Positions 57,813 through 64,000 of a stretch of 64,000 bases of DNA are shown here, piece by piece. Source of the DNA: Microbacterium sp. (GTDB lineage: Bacteria; Actinomycetota; Actinomycetes; Actinomycetales; Microbacteriaceae). Where the stretch lies: assembly GCA_017306415.1 (NCBI GenBank), contig JAFKIL010000001.1, positions 186,001-250,000 on the forward strand, written 5' to 3'. The translations under genes were made by a program, and so were the position numbers. The stretch's first letter is position 1, and each line of letters opens with the position of its first letter. The notes under the pieces were generated by a model, which saw only the letters and a program-made list of their open reading frames with translations, was not told the origin of the DNA and made no database searches.

Positions 57813-60319
57813 GCTCGCCGAGCGCGGCGGATCGCTACGCCCGCGCCCGCGACGCGCAGGCCCACCCGTTGAGCTCGGCGTTCGCGGCGTCGCTGCGCTT
57901 CGAGCTCGACCCCTTCCAGATCGCAGGGTGCCAGGCGCTCGAGGAGGGTCGCAGCGTCCTCGTCGCGGCACCCACCGGAGCGGGCAAGACGGTGGTGGGG
58001 GAGTTCGCCATCCATCTCGCGATGAGCGCGCCGTCCGATGCGCGCCATCCGGCGAAGGCCTTCTACACGACCCCGATGAAGGCGCTGTCGAATCAGAAGT
58101 TCCGCGAGCTGGTCGACGTCTACGGCGCCGACCAGGTGGGTCTGCTCACGGGCGACACCAACATCAACGGGAATGCGCGCATCGTCGTCATGACGACAGA
58201 GGTGCTCCGCAACATGCTCTACGCGGATTCGCCCGCGCTGCGCGGCCTCCGCTACGTCGTGATGGACGAGGTGCACTACCTTGCGGACCGATTCCGGGGG
58301 GCGGTGTGGGAGGAGGTCATCATCCACCTCCCCGCCGAGGTCCGCCTGGTGTCGCTGTCCGCAACGGTCTCGAATGCCGAGGAGTTCGGCGACTGGCTCG
58401 ACACCGTGCGCGGTGACACCGCGGTCATCGTCTCGGAGACCCGCCCGGTGCCACTCGAGCAGCACGTCCTCGTCCGCGGAGATCTGCTGCCCCTGTTCGA
58501 CGATCGCGCGGGAATCGCGACGGCCCAGGTGAACCAGGAGCTGATGCGGATCCGCTCCTTCAAAGGACCCACGTTCGAGAACAACCGCCGCGCCCAGCAG
58601 CTGCGCAGCTCCGACCACGGGGCCGGAGGTCGCTATGAGGGTGGTCATCGCCGCCCGAACAAAGGGGGCCGGCGGCCGGTGCGATCGGCGAACGTCCATC
58701 GCATCGAGCGGCTGGATCGCCCGGATGTGGTGGAGCTGCTCGGGCGCGCGAACCTCCTGCCGGCGATCTTCTTCATCTTCAGCCGGGTGGGCTGCGATGC
58801 GGCCGTGCAGCAGGTCCGACGCTCGGGAGTCCGGCTCACGACACCCGAGGAGCGGAGCGAGATCCGTGCGATCGTAGAAGATCGCACGCGAACGCTCCGC
58901 GACGAGGATCTCGCCGTGCTCGGCTACTGGGAGTGGCTGGAGAACCTGGAGCGTGGCGTCGCCGCCCACCATGCCGGACTCCTCCCGGCGTTCAAGGAGG
59001 TCGTCGAGGACCTCTTCCAGCGGAAGCTCGTCAAGGTGGTCTTCGCGACCGAGACCCTCGCTCTCGGCATCAACATGCCCGCACGGACGGTGGTGCTGGA
59101 GAAGCTGGAGAAGTTCAACGGCGAGGCGCGCGTCGCGATCACCTCCGGCGAGTACACCCAGCTCACCGGTCGTGCCGGGAGGCGGGGGATCGACGTCGAG
59201 GGGCACGCCGTCATCCAGTGGACCGAGGGTGTCGACCCTCAAGCCGTCGCGGCGCTGGCATCGCGGCGCACGTATCCGCTCAACTCGAGCTTCCGTCCCA
59301 CCTACAACATGGCCGTCAACCTGATCGATCAGTTCGGACGAGCGCGGGCACGCGAGATCCTGGAGTCCTCGTTCGCGCAGTTCCAAGCCGACCGCGCCGT
59401 CGTCGGACTTGCGCGCCAGGTGCGCGAACAGGAGGAGTCGCTCGCCGGCTACGCCGCCGCGATGACGTGCGACCGGGGCGATTTCGCCGAGTACTCCGCG
59501 ATCCGACGGGAGCTGAGCGATCTCGAGAAGCTGAACCGGAAGGACGTCACGGCGTCCCGCTCCACCCGCGATGCGCGTCAGCGCGAGCTGCAGGCGCTCC
59601 GCCGGAGGATGCAGCGGCATCCGTGCCACCAGTGCCCGGACCGAGAGCAGCATGCGCGCTGGGCGGAGCGGTACTGGCGGCTCTCCCGCACCGTCGATCG
59701 CCTGCGCCAGCAGATCGACAACCGGACCGGAACGGTGGCGCGGGTCTTCGACCGCGTCGTGGATGTGCTGGCAGAGCTCGAGTACGTGCGGATCGGGGAT
59801 GACGGTTCGACGACGCTCACGTCGTCGGGGCGGACGATGCGTCGGATCTACGGCGAGCGCGACCTCCTGGTCGCCGAATCCCTGCGACGCGGGATCTGGT
59901 CGGGCTTGGACGCGTCGTCGCTGGCATCGCTCGTGTGCTGCCTCGTCTACGAGCCCCGGCGGGACGAGGCCGGACCAGGAGAGCACGGGCTGCCACGCGG
60001 CCCCTTCCGGGCAGCGCTGACCGCGACGCAGGACCTGTGGCAGGTGCTGGACGACCTCGAACGCGATCACCATCTTCCGGGCACGGAGTCGGTGGCGACG
60101 GGGCTGGCGCAGGCCATGCATTCGTGGGCTCGCGGGGTCGCGCTTGACCGCGTGCTCGTCGAGGCGGACATGGCGGCGGGCGACTTCGTCAGGTGGGCGA
60201 AGCAGACCATCGATCTGCTCGATCAGCTCTCGCTCGTCGCGGACCCCGGCGTCGCGCGCACGGCGCGGTCGGCTCTCGACGCCGTGCGGCGCGGGATCGT
60301 CGCGTATTCGTCCGTCTGA
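57809..60319 (+). CDS. helY: RNA helicase HelY (Ski2/Mtr4-like)
   Basis: 836-aa Ski2-like superfamily 2 helicase. Motif I APTGAGKT, Ia TTPMKALSNQK, II DEVHYL, III LSATVSN, VI QLTGRAGRRG; a C-terminal helical domain carries a small CHQC segment. GTG 57809 overlaps the tatC stop by 4 bases. Conserved next to tatAC in Actinobacteria. Presumed role in RNA processing. Confidence 0.93.
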   Translation: MSSPSAADRYARARDAQAHPLSSAFAASLRFELDPFQIAGCQALEEGRSVLVAAPTGAGKTVVGEFAIHLAMSAPSDARHPAKAFYTTPMKALSNQKFRELVDVYGADQVGLLTGDTNINGNARIVVMTTEVLRNMLYADSPALRGLRYVVMDEVHYLADRFRGAVWEEVIIHLPAEVRLVSLSATVSNAEEFGDWLDTVRGDTAVIVSETRPVPLEQHVLVRGDLLPLFDDRAGIATAQVNQELMRIRSFKGPTFENNRRAQQLRSSDHGAGGRYEGGHRRPNKGGRRPVRSANVHRIERLDRPDVVELLGRANLLPAIFFIFSRVGCDAAVQQVRRSGVRLTTPEERSEIRAIVEDRTRTLRDEDLAVLGYWEWLENLERGVAAHHAGLLPAFKEVVEDLFQRKLVKVVFATETLALGINMPARTVVLEKLEKFNGEARVAITSGEYTQLTGRAGRRGIDVEGHAVIQWTEGVDPQAVAALASRRTYPLNSSFRPTYNMAVNLIDQFGRARAREILESSFAQFQADRAVVGLARQVREQEESLAGYAAAMTCDRGDFAEYSAIRRELSDLEKLNRKDVTASRSTRDARQRELQALRRRMQRHPCHQCPDREQHARWAERYWRLSRTVDRLRQQIDNRTGTVARVFDRVVDVLAELEYVRIGDDGSTTLTSSGRTMRRIYGERDLLVAESLRRGIWSGLDASSLASLVCCLVYEPRRDEAGPGEHGLPRGPFRAALTATQDLWQVLDDLERDHHLPGTESVATGLAQAMHSWARGVALDRVLVEADMAAGDFVRWAKQTIDLLDQLSLVADPGVARTARSALDAVRRGIVAYSSV

Positions 60320-60358
60320 CGGCGTCGCGCGGATGCCGTGAGTGCGGTCGGCGTCGCC

Positions 60359-60364
60359 TAGGAT
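60359..60364 (+). promoter_or_regulatory. -10 hexamer TAGGAT for lnt
   Basis: TAGGAT-CGCCTTC-GTG 60372. The same hexamer as pafB; the gap is pyrimidine-rich, so no Shine-Dalgarno is possible. Confidence 0.55.
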
Positions 60365-60371
60365 CGCCTTC

Positions 60372-61928
60372 GTGCCCGTCCGCCGCGAACGCCCGCGCCC
60401 GCTGCTGCCGTTGGGGATCGCCGCCTTCGTCTCGGTGATCGCCGGTCTTCTGCTCACGCTCGCCTTTCCGGGCCTGAGCTGGTGGCCGATGGTCTTCGTC
60501 GCGGTGCCGCTGGCGCTGATCACGCTGATCGGGCGCAGTGTCTGGGGGTCGCTGCTGGTCGGCTTCCTCTTCGGCGCTGCCTTCTTCCTCGTGAACGTCC
60601 TCTTCACCGCGCGATATCTGGGTCCCGTTCCGTGGCTCGCCCTCTCATTCCTCGAAGCGGCGATGACCGGGATCGCGTCCATCGCGATCACCCTCGCGTA
60701 TCGATGGACGCCGCGGGTGCTGAAAAGCCGGTCCTCGCGCCTCACGCTGCTGCCCGCGCTCGTCGCGGCTCTCTGGACGATGCGCGAGCAGTGGCTCGGC
60801 TCGTGGCCGTACGGCGGCTTTCCCTGGGGTCGCATCGGCGTCACCCAGGCCGGCGGTCCGCTCGCGCACCTGGCGTCGTGGGTGGGGATGAGCGGCTTGA
60901 GCTTCCTCATCGTGCTCGTCTGCGCGGCCGCGATCGAATACTTCCGTGCGAAGCGCTTCCGGTACGTGAAGACGGCGATCCCCACACTGGCGGTGGTCGC
61001 CATCCTCATCCTGATGCCGCAGTTCCCCACGACTCCAGCCGGTTCTCTGCGCGTCGGCGCCGTCCAGGGCAACGGACCTGCCGGCTATTTCGACAAGCGC
61101 AGCCCGGACGCCGTGCTCAATGCGCAGCTCGCGGCGACGGCGCCTCTGTTCGGCGAGAAGTTAGACGTCCTGCTGTGGCCCGAGGGCGGTGTCGACTCCG
61201 ATCCCACGCGCAACGGGGCCACCGCGGCGACGCTCGACGCCCTCGCGCGCCGCATCGGTGCGCCGATGATCGTCAGCGCGGTCACGCAGCGCGGGTCGCA
61301 GTACTTCAACTCTTCGCTGCTCTGGAAGGCCGGTGCCGACAACCCGGTCCAGACCTACGACAAGCGTCATCCGGTGCCGTTCGGAGAATACGTGCCCGAT
61401 CGGTGGTTCTACAACGCACTGGCCCCCGACCTCATCGGTCTCATCCAGCGCGGGTACACCCCCGGAACGAAGCCGCCCGTCTTCGACGTGGACGGCGTGG
61501 GGGTCGGGCTCGCGATCTGCTTCGACGTGATCTACGACGACGTCATCTGGGACGGCGCCGACGACGGTGCGCAGGTGTACATGTTCCAGACGAACAACGC
61601 CGACTTCCGCGGCACCGACGAGAACCTCCAGCAACTGGCGTTCGCGCAGATGCGCGCCATGGAGACGGGGCGATCCGTCGTGAACATCTCCACGGTCGGA
61701 ACGAGTCAGATCATCGCGCCCGATGGATCGGAGATCGCGGGTCTGAAGGCCGACACGGCCGGGCACCTCCTGGCGGACGTCCCGTTGCGCACGGGCCTCA
61801 CCCCTGCGGTGATCGCAGGGCCGTGGATCAAGGGAGCTCTCGGCTGGGGGAGTCTGCTCGCCCTCGTCGCATGCGGCGTAGTCGTCACCGTCCGCGGCCG
61901 GCGCGTAAAGAAGACGCCGACCCCCTGA
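60372..61928 (+). CDS. lnt: Apolipoprotein N-acyltransferase Lnt
   Basis: 518-aa membrane enzyme that adds the third acyl chain to lipoproteins. Eight or so helices, with a nitrilase-type domain (about 220-480) holding the Glu-Lys-Cys triad: Glu in LLWPEGG, Lys in TYDKRHPVPFGEY and Cys in AICFDVIYDD. GTG 60372 is preferred over the earlier in-frame GTG at 60342, because of the -10 spacing. No polyprenyl-phosphate mannose synthase is fused or adjacent, unlike in mycobacteria. Confidence 0.92.
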   Translation: MPVRRERPRPLLPLGIAAFVSVIAGLLLTLAFPGLSWWPMVFVAVPLALITLIGRSVWGSLLVGFLFGAAFFLVNVLFTARYLGPVPWLALSFLEAAMTGIASIAITLAYRWTPRVLKSRSSRLTLLPALVAALWTMREQWLGSWPYGGFPWGRIGVTQAGGPLAHLASWVGMSGLSFLIVLVCAAAIEYFRAKRFRYVKTAIPTLAVVAILILMPQFPTTPAGSLRVGAVQGNGPAGYFDKRSPDAVLNAQLAATAPLFGEKLDVLLWPEGGVDSDPTRNGATAATLDALARRIGAPMIVSAVTQRGSQYFNSSLLWKAGADNPVQTYDKRHPVPFGEYVPDRWFYNALAPDLIGLIQRGYTPGTKPPVFDVDGVGVGLAICFDVIYDDVIWDGADDGAQVYMFQTNNADFRGTDENLQQLAFAQMRAMETGRSVVNISTVGTSQIIAPDGSEIAGLKADTAGHLLADVPLRTGLTPAVIAGPWIKGALGWGSLLALVACGVVVTVRGRRVKKTPTP

Positions 61929-61943
61929 GGGGCCGGCGTCTTC
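61910..61943. terminator. Bidirectional terminator between lnt and rbpA
   Basis: GAAGACGCCG (61910-61919) pairs with CGGCGTCTTC (61934-61943), and CCCC/GGGG pair inside the loop. The stem overlaps the end of lnt. Confidence 0.8.
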
Positions 61944-61954
61944 GAGATCTCGGA

Positions 61955-62332
61955 TCAGGCGCTGAGCTTGGCGTCCGTATCCCCGGCCCCGCGACGGGCG
62001 CGCACGAAAGCGAGACGCTCCTCGAGGAGCTCTTCGAGCTCGGGGATGCTGCGGCGCTCCAGGAGCATGTCCCAGTGGCTGCGGGGGGCCTTGTCGCCGC
62101 TGTGATCGACGGTGACGGTGCCGTCGCCCACGCGGAGCACGGCCTCGGCGCCACACGTGCGGCACTCCCAGGTCTGCGGCGGCTCGGCGTCCGCCGCGAA
62201 GGTCAGTGTCGAGTCACGTCCGCAGGACGTGCAGGAGTAGATGTGCTGAACGCGCTCATGGAACACGACGCCCTCTTCGCTCTGTAGGCTCGAGGCGCCG
62301 AGTCGGATGCCGCGCAGGCTGCGGTCTGCCAT
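61955..62332 (-). CDS. rbpA: RNA polymerase-binding protein RbpA
   Basis: 125-aa actinobacterial transcription factor that binds RNA polymerase and the housekeeping sigma factor and stabilises the open complex. Starts MADRSLRGIRLGASS; core domain with two Cys pairs (CTSCGR, CRTCG) able to hold zinc; sigma-interaction tail APRSHWDMLLERRSIPELEELL. ATG 62330-62332 has GAGAGG upstream, and a minus-strand -10 TATACC lies about 27 nt before the start. RbpA confirms the actinobacterial origin. Confidence 0.96.
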   Translation of the reverse strand: MADRSLRGIRLGASSLQSEEGVVFHERVQHIYSCTSCGRDSTLTFAADAEPPQTWECRTCGAEAVLRVGDGTVTVDHSGDKAPRSHWDMLLERRSIPELEELLEERLAFVRARRGAGDTDAKLSA

Positions 62333-62454
62333 TGTGTGGTCCTCTCGTCGCTGTCAGGTATAACGCGGCGACCTGGGCGCATCATCCGAACGAGGCGCGC
62401 TGCAAGGGGTTTCACAGCGGATGCACAGCCCTCCCGCGTGGGGGCAGGTCGTGT

Positions 62455-63234
62455 CTAGGAGCGCTCGGCCGCGATCTCCAGTGCGACGTCTGCGCGGTCG
62501 GTGACGAGCCCGTCCACGCCGACGCCGATCAGCCGCCTCATGTCGTCAGGGTCGTTGACGGTCCACACGTGCACCTCGACGTCGTGACGGTGCGCCGCCT
62601 CGACGAACCGAGGGGAGACGACCCGCACGCCGCCCTGGCGTTCTGGCACCTGCAGTGCGTCGACCCCCGCCAGCGCACGTCTCACGAGCCGGTCGGAGCG
62701 GAGGGCCACGGCCACGAGCAGACGCGCGATCGTCCGAGACCCGGCGGAGGTCGCCGGGCTGCCGCCGGCGGCTCTCGCCGCGTCGAGCGCGGCCCCGCGG
62801 CGGGCATCGGAGAAGCTCGTCAAGAGCACGCGCGCCGCGTGTGGAGCCACGATCTCGCCGACGGGAGCGGCGGCGCCCTCGGCCTTGACGTCGAAGTTGA
62901 AGTGCAGCGTGGGGAAGGTCTCGAGTGCCTGGGACAGCGTGATCAGACCGCCGCGGTCGGCCATCAGATCCTCGAGCTCGGCGACCGACACCTCGGTCAG
63001 CCGTCGAGGATCCCCGGTCACGCGTGTCAGATCGGCGTCGTGGAAGAGGACGACGACGCCGTCCGAGGTCACGTGGCAGTCGGACTCGACGTAGGTGGCT
63101 CCCGCAGCGTGCGCTGCGGCCACGGCTGCGAACGAGTTCTCGGCGATTCCCAGGGTCGCGGCGTCCGGGGTCACCAGACCGCGATGCGCGAGCACACGCG
63201 GTGTTCCGGTGGCGCAGAACCAGGGGTGCGTCAC
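62455..63234 (-). CDS. Glycerophosphodiester phosphodiesterase
   Basis: 259-aa GDPD family enzyme that cleaves glycerophosphodiesters to glycerol-3-phosphate and alcohol. Active-site His in LAHRGLVTPD, Glu in ENSF, Glu-Asp in YVESDCHVTSDG and His in LFHDADLTRVTG; the Trp in VHVWTVNDPDDMRRLI is also conserved. Cytoplasmic form, no signal. Its start overlaps the stop of the SPFH gene (4 bp), so the two form an operon. Confidence 0.92.
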   Translation of the reverse strand: MTHPWFCATGTPRVLAHRGLVTPDAATLGIAENSFAAVAAAHAAGATYVESDCHVTSDGVVVLFHDADLTRVTGDPRRLTEVSVAELEDLMADRGGLITLSQALETFPTLHFNFDVKAEGAAAPVGEIVAPHAARVLLTSFSDARRGAALDAARAAGGSPATSAGSRTIARLLVAVALRSDRLVRRALAGVDALQVPERQGGVRVVSPRFVEAAHRHDVEVHVWTVNDPDDMRRLIGVGVDGLVTDRADVALEIAAERS

Positions 63235-64000
63235 GGAGTGGGGGGTGTGAGCGGCGGCTCCTCCGCTCCGGGATCGACGGGCGCGGGGGATGTCGGGGCT
63301 GCAGCGGGGCGCTGCTTCTCGGCCGACGTCGGCGTGGACGGAGCGAACCGCACAGGCGGGACGTCGTCGACGGCCGTGAGCGGTGCCGCCGGGGTCGCAT
63401 CGGTGTCCTTGCCGACGAAGGCGCCGGAGAGTCCCTTGAGCGCGGAGGTGAACTCGCTCGGGATGATCCAGAGCTTGCTCGAGGCGCTCTCGCTGATCTT
63501 GGGCAGCGTCTGCAGGTACTGGTAGGCGAGGAGCTTGTCGTCGGGGTTTCCCACGTGGATCGCATTGAAGACGGTCTCGATCGCCTTCGCCTCGCCTTCC
63601 GCGCGCAGCACCTGTGCCTGCTTGTCACCTTCGGCCTTCAGGATCTCCGCCTGCCGGCGTCCCTCGGCCTCGAGGATCTGGGACTGCTTCGACCCCTCCG
63701 CGGTGAGGATCACCGCACGGCGATCGCGCTCCGCGCGCATCTGCTTCTCCATGGAGTCCTGGATGCTCACGGGCGGGTCGATCGCCTTCAGCTCGACCCG
63801 CGATACGCGGATGCCCCACTTGCCGGTCGCTTCGTCGAGCACGATGCGCAGCTGGCCGTTGATCTCGTCGCGGCTCGTGAGCGCCTCTTCCAGATTGAGC
63901 CCGCCGACGACGTTTCGGAGCGTCGTGGTCGTCAGCTGCTCGACGGCGCCGAGGTAGTTGGCGATCTCGTAGGTGGCGGCCCGCGCATCCGTGACCTGGA
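63231..64000 (-). CDS. SPFH/Band 7 protein (stomatin/paraslipin type), N-terminus beyond window
   Basis: The frame is open from 64000 leftward, about 256 residues, so the N-terminal membrane anchor is missing. The stretch DARAATYEIANYLGAVEQL, then GIRVSRVELKAIDPP and the repeated coiled-coil AEGRRQAEILKAEGDKQAQ (short heptads rich in Ala/Glu) are typical of SPFH proteins that scaffold membrane microdomains. A Pro/Ala-rich tail ends it. ATG 63842 is an internal Met. Confidence 0.9.
   Translation of the reverse strand, partial: QVTDARAATYEIANYLGAVEQLTTTTLRNVVGGLNLEEALTSRDEINGQLRIVLDEATGKWGIRVSRVELKAIDPPVSIQDSMEKQMRAERDRRAVILTAEGSKQSQILEAEGRRQAEILKAEGDKQAQVLRAEGEAKAIETVFNAIHVGNPDDKLLAYQYLQTLPKISESASSKLWIIPSEFTSALKGLSGAFVGKDTDATPAAPLTAVDDVPPVRFAPSTPTSAEKQRPAAAPTSPAPVDPGAEEPPLTPPTP

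Noticed and set aside
57776..61072. Minus-strand open frame of about 1100 codons opposite helY and lnt
   Set aside because: It gives an Arg/His/Asp-rich translation without any family motif and is antisense to two well-conserved genes.

Overview
The window is chromosomal DNA from a high-GC actinobacterium. Packed genes, frequent GTG starts, ATGA/GTGA gene overlaps, RbpA, the pafB-pafC-tatA-tatC-helY block, an actinobacterial GlgC/GlgA pair and a DtxR/IdeR iron box all point that way. Gene style and order suggest Microbacteriaceae, probably Microbacterium or a close relative; the genus is inference. I see no insertion sequence, prophage, CRISPR array or replication origin. No stretch over 300 bases lacks a gene; the longest gaps (917-1165, 13669-13887, 46056-46283) are described as features.

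Layout. 1-0.9 kb: heme A synthase, cut by the window edge. 1.2-5.3 kb: Fe-S cluster assembly operon (sufB, sufD, Rieske ferredoxin, sufC) and a DUF59 factor. 5.3-8.1 kb: MalY-type C-S lyase, MFS transporter, KTSC protein. 8.1-13.0 kb: iron-siderophore uptake operon (reductase, two permeases, ATPase, lipoprotein) behind a perfect DtxR-type box. 13-19 kb: biotin transporter BioY, an ABC-F protein with a structured leader, SURF1 and small neighbours, FabG, a hydrolase. 19-24.4 kb: SerB, divergent glgC/glgA, a lone ABC ATPase, L31 type B, a DEDDh exonuclease. 24.4-26.9 kb: hydrolase, CGNR regulator, EamA transporter. 26.9-39.6 kb: branched-chain amino acid catabolism in two units, an Lrp-type regulator divergent from the BCKDH operon and a TetR regulator divergent from an acyl-CoA carboxylase/dehydrogenase/MaoC/CitE-like operon, separated by a Tat-exported phospholipase C-like gene. 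39.6-46 kb: phosphatase, sirtuin, SpoU methyltransferase, SGNH hydrolase, helicase, ferritin-like/VIT1 fusion. 46.1-48.5 kb: an unrecognised secreted Trp-rich protein with its own ABC transporter, beside the 3' end of tRNA-Leu(GAG). 48.7-64 kb: M20 peptidase, UppP, PAC2 protein, HAD hydrolase, TrmI, FKBP lipoprotein, PafB, PafC, TatA, TatC, HelY, Lnt, RbpA, a glycerophosphodiesterase and a truncated SPFH protein.

How it fits together. Several genes serve membrane and respiratory biogenesis (CtaA, SURF1, TatA/TatC, Lnt, UppP). Tat and Lnt have plausible clients in the window: the Tat-signal phosphoesterase and two lipoproteins. The Suf system and siderophore importer link iron uptake to Fe-S assembly. 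The two BCAA units together could take leucine to acetyl-CoA and acetoacetate.

Most striking: (1) at least seventeen start codons lie 6-7 nt behind a TANNNT hexamer, mostly with no Shine-Dalgarno, which implies widespread leaderless transcription; in four cases the upstream gene's TAG stop is part of the hexamer. (2) The secreted Trp-rich protein/ABC module at 46.3-48.4 kb is the best candidate for an undescribed system. (3) The Pup-proteasome genes are absent from their usual place between trmI and pafB, while pafBC remain.
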